Positions 35,292-45,253 of a stretch of 64,000 nucleotides of DNA are shown one piece after another. Position numbers and translations under genes: made by a program. Source of the stretch: Chitinophaga sp. CF118 (GTDB taxonomy: Bacteria > Bacteroidota > Bacteroidia > Chitinophagales > Chitinophagaceae). Position 1 is the stretch's first letter; every line of letters starts with the position of its first letter. The notes below the pieces were generated by a model. It made no database searches and was not told where the DNA came from. It saw nothing but the letters and a program-made list of their open reading frames with translations. The DNA is taken from positions 64,011 through 128,010 of the forward strand of contig NZ_FOMK01000008.1 of NCBI RefSeq assembly GCF_900112615.1, in the 5' to 3' direction.

Positions 35292-35732
35292 ATGAACATT
35301 GTAGAATTAGCGGATAGGGCTTCCCTCAAAGAACTAGTTGATACCGTTTCCATTCTGGCAGATAAGAAAGATGTACACACCCAAATGCAGTTATTTTCTG
35401 AAAATGCAATGTCAGAAACTTTTGTAGGAGGTACGTCATTTTTAAAACTGAAAGGCCGAAAAGAAATGGAAGAAGCATTTGGGAATTTCCTTAAAAACTT
35501 TGAAACCGTTTACCATTTAAATGGCCAGCAGAAGGTGACTATAAATGGCGATAACGCTACAGGAACGTCTTATTGTCTGGTAACATTGATCGGCACTGAG
35601 AACGGTAAAAAAATGAAGACTACTATCGGGGCTATTTACCAGGACGATTTCGTACGCGAGAACAACCGTTGGCTGATCGCTAAGAGAATAGGAAATTTCG
35701 ACTGGCAGGAAAAATGTGAAGTGAATCAATAA
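35292..35732 (+). CDS. SnoaL-like / NTF2-fold protein
   Basis: I use the ATG at 35292 (MNIVELADRASLKELVDTVS...), giving 146 residues. An upstream start at 35241 would overlap the end of the previous gene. It has the cone-shaped NTF2-like pattern: N-terminal helices (LADRASLKELVDTVSILADKKD), TQMQLFSENAM, and alternating strands (ATGTSYCLVTLIG, TTIGAIYQDDFVRENNRWLIAKRIG). Family members are enzymes or ligand binders; no catalytic call is possible. It is AT-rich, unlike the preceding gene, and starts 47 bases after it. Confidence 0.85.
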   Translation: MNIVELADRASLKELVDTVSILADKKDVHTQMQLFSENAMSETFVGGTSFLKLKGRKEMEEAFGNFLKNFETVYHLNGQQKVTINGDNATGTSYCLVTLIGTENGKKMKTTIGAIYQDDFVRENNRWLIAKRIGNFDWQEKCEVNQ

Positions 35733-35762
35733 ATAGGGGGATTAATTAGCCGGAACTCAGCA

Positions 35763-36135
35763 ATGTTAAAAAAAGTGATAATTTTATTTCAAATGGTGTT
35801 GTTGATTTAATACCCCCGGTTACCTTGTTACATTTGACAGGGGAGAAGATGCGCTTTCTTATGCAGGCGAAAAGTATACTATAGATTATGAGTATTTATA
35901 TAATGGAGAGAAGATTTTCGTCAGAGATACTGTTCGCATATTGCCGGTAGAAATTGGAACCATACCTTATCTATTTAAAAGCAGACGAGCATTACAAGAT
36001 GATTTGATTATTAAATATGATAATAAAATAAAGCGACTCCGATACTACGGTACAAATAACGAATCGGTATGGTCTGTCTATCCAATACTTGAGAAAGATA
36101 GGGAAGAAGCCGAGCAATATTACAATAAACGATAA
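35763..36135 (+). pseudogene. Frameshifted small gene, hypothetical secreted protein
   Basis: An ATG at 35763 opens MLKKVIILFQMVLLI, which looks like a signal peptide, and stops at 35808-35810. A different frame, open from about 35806, continues NTPGYLVTFDRGEDALSYAG and ends at 36135 with EQYYNKR. The two parts differ by one base in phase and together give about 124 residues. The downstream part has no start codon of its own near its beginning. It is most simply a one-base frameshift in a real small gene, or a sequencing error. I do not recognise the family. Confidence 0.5.
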
Positions 36136-36159
36136 AATACATCTGATAAATTCCGCCCC

Positions 36160-36218
36160 CGCAGGGTCTCTTAATACAATCGTTATACGATATGTTAAGG
36201 GACCCTGTGGTTTTTTAA
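36160..36218 (+). terminator. Terminator before the sigma factor gene
   Basis: The long stem CGCAGGGTCTCTTAA (36160-36174) pairs with 36195-36209, allowing G-T pairs, has a small inner hairpin (ATCGT/ACGAT) and is followed by six T. It isolates the locus that follows. Between 36219 and 36425 I see no gene. Confidence 0.8.
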
Positions 36219-36425
36219 TTATCCTAATGCCAATATCCTGGCACAACCTGCATATTTCGCTGTGTTTACAACTGTGTTGCTGATGGGGATTCCCATTTCA
36301 AGTGCTACAAGATCAAAGAATCTCTACGTGAAAGACCTTTTTTAGCGGTTTAATAGGAAAATGCCAAATTTTACTTATCATTGGTGCTAGTTTTTTTATT
36401 AATATGATAAGCAACCTATAATAAA

Positions 36426-37016
36426 ATGAGGGGTGAAAACCTGTTGAACGAGACCGTGCTGCTGGCGAGAATCGCCGGGGGGGACGAATGTGCGTTCAGA
36501 GAAGTTTTTGACTACTATCAGCGTTATGTATTCACTTTTGCTCAGAAAATTACGCGCTCGGGTTCAGATGCGGAAGAAATAGTACAGGATATCTTTTTAA
36601 AAGTCTGGTTTAACCGTAATCAATTGCCGGCCATTGAGAATTTTGGTGCTTACCTGAACAGGCTGGTGCGTAACCATGCTTTCAACCTGTTGCGTCATGA
36701 GGCAATAGTTAGTAAGGTGAAAACTGAAATGGGACTAAACAGCAGTGACAATGATCTTGGCACACAACAGGCACTGGACTATAAGGAAACCAGAGAACTC
36801 CTGGATGACGTGGTGAGCCGGCTGCCTGAGCAGCAACGCAGAGTCTACACATTGTGCCATCATGAAGGGTTGAAATATGATGAGGTGGCCGCTCAATTAA
36901 ATATTTCTCCTGATACGGTACATTACCACATGAAACTGGCACTGGCAACGATCCGTGAACATTTTAAGCGGCATGCACTGGTTTATCCGGGGCTGTTCAT
37001 GATTTTTTTAAATTAA
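36426..37016 (+). CDS. ECF RNA polymerase sigma factor of the polysaccharide locus
   Basis: This 196-residue ECF sigma factor has sigma region 2 (about 20-90: FREVFDYYQRYVFTFAQKITRSGSDAEEIVQDIFLKVW) and region 4 (about 125-180: VSRLPEQQRRVYTLCHHEGLKYDEVAAQLNISPDTVHYHM). It is followed by the FecR anti-sigma gene 90 bases later and then by SusC with an STN domain. In Bacteroidota such a trio forms a trans-envelope switch: substrate binding at SusC signals through FecR to free the sigma factor, which then transcribes the locus. Confidence 0.94.
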   Translation: MRGENLLNETVLLARIAGGDECAFREVFDYYQRYVFTFAQKITRSGSDAEEIVQDIFLKVWFNRNQLPAIENFGAYLNRLVRNHAFNLLRHEAIVSKVKTEMGLNSSDNDLGTQQALDYKETRELLDDVVSRLPEQQRRVYTLCHHEGLKYDEVAAQLNISPDTVHYHMKLALATIREHFKRHALVYPGLFMIFLN

Positions 37017-37106
37017 TTTCAAAAATGACTACCCTCTAACATTCCTGAAGTGTCAATATAGAAAGTAAGGTTAAACGTAACCTTAAAAAAGTTAACCAAT
37101 ATACAC

Positions 37107-38276
37107 ATGACGAATGACCACGACCGTCTTACAGAACTGTATAATAAGTATGTATCTAAAGAGATCACCGGGGAACAGCGGCTTGAATTTTTGACCTATG
37201 TGCGGAACTCTGCTTATACCGAGTTTATTGAGGAACTGATTTCCGGCAGCTATGAGCATCCTGAAGTACTCAACAGTTTAAGTACTGATGCCAGGGAAAG
37301 GATTTTCCAGACAATAGTAGGAAAGCATAAAATCAAAACGCCAAAGCTGGTTCGCTTATGGCCGCGTATAGCGGTTGCAGTTGCCCTGGTTACGGTCATT
37401 TCTGGAGCCTTACTATTTTATTACCCTCGTATTAATCAGCAGCATTCCAACCAGCTTGTTTACACAAATGATGTTGCTCCCGGGATATCCGGAGCTACCT
37501 TAACACTTTCCAACGGGAAGAAAATAAGGCTGAGTGATGCGCAAAATGGTGAAGTGGCTAAAGAAGCAGGCGTGATGATCACCAAATCTGAAAGCGGAGA
37601 AGTTGTTTATGAGGGGAAAGGTGATTCAGATGAACCGGGTAAACTCAATACATTATCTACGGCAAACGGGGAGACCTATAAGTTGCGTTTGCCTGATGGC
37701 TCCTACGTTTGGCTGAACTCAGCTTCGAGTTTAACATACTCTTCAAGGCTTGTTGAAAATGGAAAACGTACTGTAAAACTCCAGGGTGAGGGCTATTTTG
37801 AAATTGCTAAAGATAAGTCCCATCCATTTGTAGTGGCTACAGACAAACAGAACGTGGAAGTTTTGGGTACGCATTTCAATATCAACAGCTATCCTAATGA
37901 AACGATGGTGTCCACTACGCTGATAGAAGGCTCTGTTAGTGTGATTGCAGGCAATTTAAGACAGGTGATCAAACCAGGTGAGCAGGCCGTAAATAATGGC
38001 AATAGCATCAAAGTAAATGAGGTAAACACGGAGAACGTGATAGATTGGAAAAATGGTGATTTCAATCTGGACGAACTTGATTTCAGAGTAGCGATGCGTA
38101 AAATAGCCCGCTGGTATAATGTAGATGTTATTTACGAGGCTTCTGTACCGGAGAACATTAAATCCGGAGGTTGGATTTCCAGGAAGAGGAGCTTGTCTGC
38201 AGTGTTGAGGCTTATTGAATCATCCGGTCAGTTACATTTTAAAGTTGAAGGAAGAAAAGTGTATGTAGCCAAATAG
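37107..38276 (+). CDS. FecR family anti-sigma factor
   Basis: This 389-residue protein has a cytoplasmic N-terminal part that would bind the sigma factor, one TM helix (about 86-106, WPRIAVAVALVTVISGALLF), the periplasmic FecR domain (about 185-280: LRLPDGSYVWLNSASSLTY ... VEVLGTHFNINSYPNE) and a C-terminal DUF4974/STN-like domain (about 320-388: FNLDELDFRVAMRKIARWYNV). It reads the state of the SusC plug and STN and controls the sigma factor at 36426. The layout matches the family exactly. Confidence 0.95.
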   Translation: MTNDHDRLTELYNKYVSKEITGEQRLEFLTYVRNSAYTEFIEELISGSYEHPEVLNSLSTDARERIFQTIVGKHKIKTPKLVRLWPRIAVAVALVTVISGALLFYYPRINQQHSNQLVYTNDVAPGISGATLTLSNGKKIRLSDAQNGEVAKEAGVMITKSESGEVVYEGKGDSDEPGKLNTLSTANGETYKLRLPDGSYVWLNSASSLTYSSRLVENGKRTVKLQGEGYFEIAKDKSHPFVVATDKQNVEVLGTHFNINSYPNETMVSTTLIEGSVSVIAGNLRQVIKPGEQAVNNGNSIKVNEVNTENVIDWKNGDFNLDELDFRVAMRKIARWYNVDVIYEASVPENIKSGGWISRKRSLSAVLRLIESSGQLHFKVEGRKVYVAK

Positions 38277-38356
38277 AATTAACAAGATTGGTAAAGCCAT
38301 TAAAATTGAAAGAAAATGAGAAAATATCTGCAGGTAGAACATCAATAAAATAAGAA

Positions 38357-38383
38357 AACCAGAAGTGTGTGGCACTCCTGGTT
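38357..38383 (+). promoter_or_regulatory. Hairpin in the FecR-SusC intergenic leader
   Basis: AACCAG-A-AGTG pairs with CACT-C-CTGGTT around a 5-base loop (one mismatch), about 100 bases before the SusC start and with no T-run. The 205-base FecR-SusC gap is otherwise without a gene. A structured leader at this place suggests RNA-level control or processing of the susC transcript. Confidence 0.45.
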
Positions 38384-38480
38384 GCGTTTGGAACCATTAT
38401 TAAAACTAAAAGTGTTAACGCAGAATGCCAACAGTTTTCGACCGCCGGAGGCAGGCTGCTTTAGAACCAAAACTGATCAA

Positions 38481-41400
38481 ATGTATCAAATTTATACTAA
38501 CCCTAGTATAACGAGCGCGTTATACCCTAAAATATGGCTAATTATGCGATTAACCACCGTCATACTAATAGCATCCCTAATGCACGTGAGTGCTGCTACT
38601 TTAGGCCAGCGAATCACTATTGAGCAGAACCGCATTACATTAAAATCTGTCTTTAAAGAAATCAGAAAACAGAGTGGTTATGATTTTTATTATGAGGGTG
38701 GGATTATTTCTGATGAGGAGCTGAAAAATGTAAAGCTGAATAATGTGACAGTTGATGAGGCATTAAAAACTGTGCTGAAAGATTTGCCATTTACTTACGT
38801 GATTGTTGATAAAGATATAACCATTAAGAAGAAAGTGAAAGCCTCCTTTCCGGACAACCCTATTGTTAAGTTTCCTGCTATTGATGTCAGGGGTAAGATT
38901 CTGGGTGAAAATGATCAGCCAATGGCCGGAGCTACCGTAGCAATAAAGGGGAAAGACAGATCGGTAAAGACTGATCAGAATGGTGATTTTTATCTGGCAA
39001 ATGTTGACGGGAGTGATAAACTGGTTATCAGCTATATCGGCTATGAGAACATGGAAGTTAATGTGGCTGCGGATATGGGAAATATTAGATTGAGGCGCAC
39101 CATTAGTGCGCTGAATGAAGTAATGGTGATCGGCTACGGTACGGCCAGGAAGAAAGACCTCACCGGTGCTATTACACAGATTAAGCCTGATAAAATTGCC
39201 GATGAAAATCCCCGGACGGTTCAGGATATTCTAAGGGGTACGCCCGGTTTGACTATCGGGCTGGATGCATCGGCAAAAAATGGCGGTACCATCAACATGC
39301 GCGGGCAGCGTTCTGTTTATACTGCTGGCAACCATAATTCCCCATTGTTTATCCTGGACGGGATGATCTTCTACGGCGAGTTATCCGAAATCAATCCTGA
39401 CGATATTGAACAAATGGATATACTCAAAGACGCTTCGGCCGCAGCCATTTATGGTGCACAGTCTGCCAATGGAGTAATTATTATTACCACTAAAAAGGGA
39501 AAACAGGGTAAGCCCAGGATCAGCTTTACCTCAAATGTGGGGCTTTCAACCATGGCGGCCAACCGGCGGGTTTTTGGTCCGGAAGGATATTTAAAATACA
39601 GGCAGGACTGGTACATGGGAGCCTCTTACGGCACCAATCCGGGTACCGGTAATTATGAGCCCTATGTAGCTGGAGAGTCTGCCGGTAAGCCGGGGTTTTA
39701 CGAAAAACCAACGGAGGATGTGTTGTCTAAATATGGCATAACCGGGGCAGACTGGAGAGCTTATTCTGTTAACGAGGCGGGTGCTTCTGATGATCAGATA
39801 TATGCAAAACGTATAGGGCTTGGGCACAACGTTTTGAATAATTTCCTTGCCGGAAAAACCTTTGACTGGTACGATCATAGTTTCCGCAAAGGTATCAACC
39901 AGGATTATAACCTCAGCGTTTCCGGTGCCAGTGATAAGATAAATTATTATATGTCTTTCGGGTACCTTTCTAACCAGGGGGTTATTGTAGGAGATAATTA
40001 CAAGGCTGTACGTTCTAACCTTAAAGTAGACGGCAAAGTAACAAACTGGCTAAACATTGGTGCTAATATAAATTTCCAGGATCGCTCAGATGGAAATATA
40101 GCTACAGACTGGGGTAGTGCAATTACTTTTAACAGCCCTTTTGCCTCTTACAGAGATGAGAAAGGAAACCTTGAGATATACCCGCAGGGATCAACGCTTA
40201 CTGGTCTTGTAAGAGGCTATAATTATGATTATAACAAGCAGTTTCAGGATCTTGAAAGCGGCTATACTGTTTTGAACTCTATTTTTACGGCTAAAGTAAA
40301 ACTGCCTTTTAATATAACCTATTCATTTAACGTTTCGCCCCGGTATCAATGGTTCTTTAAACGCTATTTTACATCATCAGCACATCCTGATTGGAGACCG
40401 GGTTCAAAAAAGGCAGGAGTAAACCGCGAAAACAGTAAACGTTTTGACTGGTCGCTCAATAATACCATCAACTGGGAGCACACCTTCGCTACAAAACACC
40501 GTGTAAATGTAACGCTGGTGCAGGAGGCAGAAGAACGCCAGTCCTGGTCGGATAATATTGAAGCCTGGGATATAACGCCTACCGATGCCTTAGGTTTTCA
40601 TGAAACTAAGGGTGGCGACAAGTTATTGAGTGAGTTTAATACAAGTGATGGCCGCCATACGGCAGATGGTATGCTGGCCCGCCTGTTCTATTCTTATGAC
40701 GACAGGTATATGCTTACCACTTCTATACGCCGCGACGGGTACTCGGCATTTGGCGCATCCAATCCACGCGCCACATTCCTGTCTGTTGCTGTAGGCTGGA
40801 CCTTTACCAACGAAAAATTCTTTAAGTGGAATCCATTGAGCAATGGTAAACTGCGATTGTCTTACGGCCAGAACGGAAACCGCTCACTCGATGACCCCTA
40901 TGTTGCATTGGCAAATCTTGCCAGTGGGGCAGGTACCCAGGGTTATATAAATACAAACGGCGACTATATACAATTTCAATACCTGCGAATAGATCGCATG
41001 GCTAACAAGCATTTGCAATGGGAAAAAACAGCCTCTTTTAATGTTGGTTTAGATCTGGGTTTTCTTGATAATCGCATTACAACAACACTGGATTATTTTC
41101 AGATGTCTACTACCGATATGATCATGAACCAGTCCTTGCCGGATTTTTCAGGATTTAGCAGCATTACTACCAATTTAGGTGAGGTGCAGAACAAAGGACT
41201 TGAACTATCGGTAACCTCGCAGAATATTACACAAAAAAACTTTAACTGGAGCACCACCATAGGGTTTTCAAAATATAAAAATACGATCAGGCACCTTTAT
41301 TACCAGTATGTGGATGTGCTGGATGCAAACGGCAATGTGGTGGGAAGTAAAGAGGTTGATGATATTGGAAATGAATGGTTCATTGGTCAGCCCATCAGCT

Positions 41401-42056
41401 CCATCTGGAATTACAAGGTAACAGGCATCTGGCAGGTTAATGAAATTGATGAAGCGGCCAGGTACGGGCAGCGTCCCGGCGATCCTAAAGTGGCCAACAA
41501 CTATACCGCAGATGATATAACTGATGCCAGTGGAAATATTAAGCCTGTTTACAACGATAAAGACAAGGAGTTTCTGGGTCAAACGCAGGCACCCATCATG
41601 TGGTCATTACGCAATGATTTTGTGTATAAAAACTTTAACTTTTCTTTCAGCCTCTATTCCTACTGGGGGCATAAGAGTCTTAACAGAGCTTATCTGAACC
41701 AGGATAACGGAACTTCGACGATTAGCCAGGGCCTTGCTAATACGTATGAAAAACCGTACTGGACACCAGGGAACCCAGGCAATTTCTGGGCTCGCTTAGA
41801 ATCAAAAGGGCCAGCGGGTCTTAATGATCCCCAGAGGGTATTTGACCGTTCCTTTATCAGGCTTGATAATGTAACCCTGGGATATACATTGCCCAATAAA
41901 TTAACCTCCTCCATTAATATAGAAAAATTAAAAGTTTTTGCTTCTATACGCAATGTAGCCGTATGGAATAAAGATAAGAACTGGCGTTACTGGGATATTG
42001 AGACTACCCAAATGGCACCAAGAATATTTACACTTGGTTTAAATCTGAATTTTTAA
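38481..42056 (+). CDS. SusC/RagA TonB-linked outer-membrane transporter with STN domain
   Basis: I use the ATG at 38481 (MYQIYTNPSITSALYPKIWL), which leaves a normal signal segment (about 20-40); the frame from 38367 would add leader sequence. The 1191-residue protein has an STN domain (about 43-100) for contact with FecR, a carboxypeptidase-like regulatory domain (about 133-205: IDVRGKILGENDQPMAGA), the TonB-plug opening NEVMVIGYGTARKKDLTGA (about 209-227), and the barrel ending in FTLGLNLNF with the terminal Phe. It imports glycan fragments together with SusD 11 bases downstream. Confidence 0.96.
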   Translation: MYQIYTNPSITSALYPKIWLIMRLTTVILIASLMHVSAATLGQRITIEQNRITLKSVFKEIRKQSGYDFYYEGGIISDEELKNVKLNNVTVDEALKTVLKDLPFTYVIVDKDITIKKKVKASFPDNPIVKFPAIDVRGKILGENDQPMAGATVAIKGKDRSVKTDQNGDFYLANVDGSDKLVISYIGYENMEVNVAADMGNIRLRRTISALNEVMVIGYGTARKKDLTGAITQIKPDKIADENPRTVQDILRGTPGLTIGLDASAKNGGTINMRGQRSVYTAGNHNSPLFILDGMIFYGELSEINPDDIEQMDILKDASAAAIYGAQSANGVIIITTKKGKQGKPRISFTSNVGLSTMAANRRVFGPEGYLKYRQDWYMGASYGTNPGTGNYEPYVAGESAGKPGFYEKPTEDVLSKYGITGADWRAYSVNEAGASDDQIYAKRIGLGHNVLNNFLAGKTFDWYDHSFRKGINQDYNLSVSGASDKINYYMSFGYLSNQGVIVGDNYKAVRSNLKVDGKVTNWLNIGANINFQDRSDGNIATDWGSAITFNSPFASYRDEKGNLEIYPQGSTLTGLVRGYNYDYNKQFQDLESGYTVLNSIFTAKVKLPFNITYSFNVSPRYQWFFKRYFTSSAHPDWRPGSKKAGVNRENSKRFDWSLNNTINWEHTFATKHRVNVTLVQEAEERQSWSDNIEAWDITPTDALGFHETKGGDKLLSEFNTSDGRHTADGMLARLFYSYDDRYMLTTSIRRDGYSAFGASNPRATFLSVAVGWTFTNEKFFKWNPLSNGKLRLSYGQNGNRSLDDPYVALANLASGAGTQGYINTNGDYIQFQYLRIDRMANKHLQWEKTASFNVGLDLGFLDNRITTTLDYFQMSTTDMIMNQSLPDFSGFSSITTNLGEVQNKGLELSVTSQNITQKNFNWSTTIGFSKYKNTIRHLYYQYVDVLDANGNVVGSKEVDDIGNEWFIGQPISSIWNYKVTGIWQVNEIDEAARYGQRPGDPKVANNYTADDITDASGNIKPVYNDKDKEFLGQTQAPIMWSLRNDFVYKNFNFSFSLYSYWGHKSLNRAYLNQDNGTSTISQGLANTYEKPYWTPGNPGNFWARLESKGPAGLNDPQRVFDRSFIRLDNVTLGYTLPNKLTSSINIEKLKVFASIRNVAVWNKDKNWRYWDIETTQMAPRIFTLGLNLNF

Positions 42057-42067
42057 ACGAATTAAGG

Positions 42068-43996
42068 ATGAAAACGAATAATTTTTATATATCGGTTCTT
42101 TCTGTAATCGGCATAGTGTCTGTTACTTTCTTTTCAGGATGCTCGAAGGGTTTTTTGAACCCGGATCCACTCTCGTTTTACGAGCCTGAAGTTACATTTT
42201 CAACCCGTTCGGGTCTTGAGGCAACCACCTCGATGCTGGACCGGCACTTACGTACCTATTGGAGCCATTTGACAACAAGGGATATATCTGTACCCATTAG
42301 TACTGAATATATGCTATCAGATATGGCTGTTTCGGGTAAAACAGATGATGGTAATATTTTTGCCGATGTGGCTACGCGTCTTACCCCTACAGACGGTATG
42401 CATAACAATGATGTAAACATGATATCTTTCTTTTGGGGCGAAACCTTTAACGGTATTAAGTATGCCAATACGATTACCAGCTTTATTGATAATGTACAGG
42501 GTTTGGACCAGGCTACTAAGCAAGAGTTCCTTGGGCGGGCTTATTTTCACAGGTCTTTCCGTTATCTGGCGCTTTGCTTTCAGTTTAAGGATGTGCCGCT
42601 GGTAACCAAAATATTATCTGTACCTAAACAGAACTATAAGACCACCAGCCGCGAGGCCATTCTGGAAATGATCACCTCCGATATGGAGAAAGCAGTAGTG
42701 TGGGTGCCCGAACAATCGCAAATGGCTTATATCGGTATGATCAACAGGGGGGCTTGCCGTCAGTTGCTGATAAAATGCTACCTGGCCACTGGCCAGTGGG
42801 ATAAGGCCATTGCCCAGGCAGATACCCTGATTAACTTCTCAGGCTACACGTTAATGAACGCAAGCTTCGGTGCATTTGACAACCCCTCACCGGTTGCCTG
42901 GCCTGTTATCCGCAACGTAATATGGGATTTGCACCGGCCGGCAAATAAAGCTATTGCAGCCAATAAGGAAGCCATTCTGGTAATGCCTAACCGCGAGGGT
43001 ACAGATGCTACTATCAGATATAAATCGATGCGCAACTGGGGGCCTATGTGGAACCAGAATGCATTGAAATCACCCGGAGGAAAGGTGCTGCTATCGGTGG
43101 CCAGGACCGATTCCAGATACAGAGCCGAATATGATATTAACGGTGCTGTAGGAAGAGGGCTGGGTATGATCAGGCCTACCCATTTTGCACAATACGGCCT
43201 TTGGTCCGTTAACGGGTTGGACGATACTACCGATCTGCGCCACAGCAGCACTGTAGGAAACTGGGCCCGTATGGAAATGCTTAAATATAACGATCCTACA
43301 GATCCTTATTACGGACAAAACCTGCGACTGTACAATGGCTCCACGCTTTTGTGTACAGATACAATCCGCAGCTGGTTCAACTGGCCGCATTATAAAATAT
43401 TTATAGAAGACCCTGTATTTCTCGCAACTCCCACCTCCAATAGAAACGATGGCGGAGCTGCCGACTGGTATTGCTATCGTTTGGCAGAAACCTATTTACT
43501 GAGGGCAGAAGCGCAATTTTATAAGGGAAATGTTGGGGCGGCAACTGAAGATGTAAACGCAGTGAGAAGGAGAGCCAGGTGTAGCCAGCTCTATACGATC
43601 GTAACCATTGGCGATATTGTAAATGAACGTGCCCGCGAATTGTATATGGAAGAATGGAGACACATGGAACTGAGCAGAATATCGTATAGCCTGGCTTTAA
43701 GTGGCAAAACGGATGAATGGGGTAATAGCTATAATGTAAACACCCTGTCAAACAACAACTACTGGTATCAGCGTATTGAACATTACAATGATTATTACAA
43801 TAAAAACAAAGTGACCGTAAGGAATAGAAGCTACACCATAGCGCCGCATAATATTTACTGGCCAATTCCTCAAAATGCAATAAACTCTAATCTATATGGA
43901 AAATTGAGCCAGAATGCCGGCTATAGCGGTTATGATCCAGGTGTTGAGATGTGGACCAGGTGGCAGGATGCAGTAGCTGATGAGAACAAGAACTAA
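42068..43996 (+). CDS. SusD/RagB family glycan-binding lipoprotein
   Basis: This 642-residue surface lipoprotein has its lipobox ending at C25 (FFSGCSKGFLNPDP), a SusD-like N-terminal region (about 30-250) with TPR-type helices, and the RagB/SusD C-terminal part with FYKGNVGAATEDVNAVRRRA and NERARELYMEEWRHMELSR, the family hallmark near the end. It caps the SusC barrel and binds the glycan at the surface. The gap to SusC is 11 bases, so the two are co-translated. Confidence 0.96.
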   Translation: MKTNNFYISVLSVIGIVSVTFFSGCSKGFLNPDPLSFYEPEVTFSTRSGLEATTSMLDRHLRTYWSHLTTRDISVPISTEYMLSDMAVSGKTDDGNIFADVATRLTPTDGMHNNDVNMISFFWGETFNGIKYANTITSFIDNVQGLDQATKQEFLGRAYFHRSFRYLALCFQFKDVPLVTKILSVPKQNYKTTSREAILEMITSDMEKAVVWVPEQSQMAYIGMINRGACRQLLIKCYLATGQWDKAIAQADTLINFSGYTLMNASFGAFDNPSPVAWPVIRNVIWDLHRPANKAIAANKEAILVMPNREGTDATIRYKSMRNWGPMWNQNALKSPGGKVLLSVARTDSRYRAEYDINGAVGRGLGMIRPTHFAQYGLWSVNGLDDTTDLRHSSTVGNWARMEMLKYNDPTDPYYGQNLRLYNGSTLLCTDTIRSWFNWPHYKIFIEDPVFLATPTSNRNDGGAADWYCYRLAETYLLRAEAQFYKGNVGAATEDVNAVRRRARCSQLYTIVTIGDIVNERARELYMEEWRHMELSRISYSLALSGKTDEWGNSYNVNTLSNNNYWYQRIEHYNDYYNKNKVTVRNRSYTIAPHNIYWPIPQNAINSNLYGKLSQNAGYSGYDPGVEMWTRWQDAVADENKN

Positions 43997-44057
43997 GAAT
44001 GGTTCTGTAATTAACCAATCCCGTAATTAAATTAAAACAAGTTCAAAATAACCTACT

Positions 44058-45164
44058 ATGTATAAGAGACTATTCTTATCGCTGCTCGCAGTATTTGCTT
44101 TTCAATTATCGTTTGCCCAGCACGAAGAGCTGACTAGCTTTCCTAAAGGATCAACGCCCCAGGAAGTGGGCAAGCGCCTGGCCTATCATTTTGTAAACAG
44201 CAGGCATGATCTTTATGCCGGCAGGTACATTCATTACGCCGGAGTATGTAGCTGGAATGGTGCATTGGATTATGCATTGAAAGCCCGGGACGGGAAGCTT
44301 ATCAAACTCCTGCAGGATAAATTTGAACCATTTTTTACAATCGAAAAACCGCTGTTACCTCCTATGAACCATGTGGATTACAACATGTTCGGTAGCCTGG
44401 CGCTAAAACTTTACCAGATAACAAAAGATGAACGCTATCGGAAAATGGGCCTGGCTTATGCAGATACACAATGGGAATTGCCCCAGAATGCAAACCCAGA
44501 GGAGAAGGCCTGGGCAGATAAAGGTTTTTCCTGGCAAACACGCCTGTGGATCGATGACATGTATATGATTACCGTGTTACAAAAAGAGGCCTATAAAGTA
44601 ACCGGCGACCGCAAATATATCGATCGGGCGGCAAAAGAAATGGTACGCTATCTGGATGAACTGCAACGCCCGAACGGACTATTCTACCATGCCCCGGACG
44701 TTCCATATTATTGGGCAAGAGGAGCCGGCTGGATGGCAGTAGGTATGCCCGATCTGCTTCGTGAGTTACCTAAAGACCACAAAGACCGCCCGCGCATTAT
44801 GCAAGGTTACCTTACCATGATGAAAAGTCTGAAAGCATACCAAAGGCCGGGTGGTATGTGGAACCAGCTCATTGACGAACCTGATTTCTGGGCAGAAACA
44901 TCTGGCACAGCGATGTTCACATATGCGTTTATCGTTGGTGTGCGGGAAGGATGGCTTGATGCTGCGGATTATGCCCCGGCAGCCCGAAAAGCATGGTTAG
45001 CTATGGTTTCATACGTTGACGAACGTAACAATGTAACAGAAGTTTGTATCGGAACAGGCAAAAAGAACGATAAAGAGTATTACCATGACCGTCCACGTAA
45101 TGCGGGAGACCTTCATGGGCAGGCGCCTTATCTCTGGTGTGCGGCTGCTCTTTTAGGGAAATAG
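44058..45164 (+). CDS. GH105 unsaturated rhamnogalacturonyl/glucuronyl hydrolase
   Basis: This 368-residue secreted (alpha/alpha)6-barrel enzyme has a signal peptide (about 1-20, LSFAQ). GH105 features are SWQTRLWIDDMYMITVLQ, with candidate catalytic Asp D166/D167, YWARGAGWMAVGMPDLL and AETSGTAMFTYAFIVGV. The family removes 4,5-unsaturated uronic acid ends left by lyases, typically from rhamnogalacturonan I, so it points to a pectic or related substrate. It is the fifth gene of the locus. Confidence 0.9.
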   Translation: MYKRLFLSLLAVFAFQLSFAQHEELTSFPKGSTPQEVGKRLAYHFVNSRHDLYAGRYIHYAGVCSWNGALDYALKARDGKLIKLLQDKFEPFFTIEKPLLPPMNHVDYNMFGSLALKLYQITKDERYRKMGLAYADTQWELPQNANPEEKAWADKGFSWQTRLWIDDMYMITVLQKEAYKVTGDRKYIDRAAKEMVRYLDELQRPNGLFYHAPDVPYYWARGAGWMAVGMPDLLRELPKDHKDRPRIMQGYLTMMKSLKAYQRPGGMWNQLIDEPDFWAETSGTAMFTYAFIVGVREGWLDAADYAPAARKAWLAMVSYVDERNNVTEVCIGTGKKNDKEYYHDRPRNAGDLHGQAPYLWCAAALLGK

Positions 45165-45181
45165 TTGGGTAGTTTTTAACC

Positions 45182-45227
45182 GCCGTTGGTGTTGAAGGCT
45201 ACGTGAAAAGGCCATGACACCAACGGC
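45182..45227 (+). other. Long-arm hairpin between GH105 and SGNH genes
   Basis: The 11-bp arms GCCGTTGGTGT / ACACCAACGGC are perfect and 24 bases apart, with an inner GGC/GCC pair. There is no T-run. It looks like an mRNA stability or processing hairpin inside the operon. Confidence 0.5.
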
Positions 45228-45253
45228 TTAACCTAAAAAAAAATTATAAACAG

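Noticed and set aside
38367..38480. Longer form of SusC
   Set aside because: The added 38 residues contain the leader hairpin sequence and no signal features; ATG 38481 gives a usual N-terminus.
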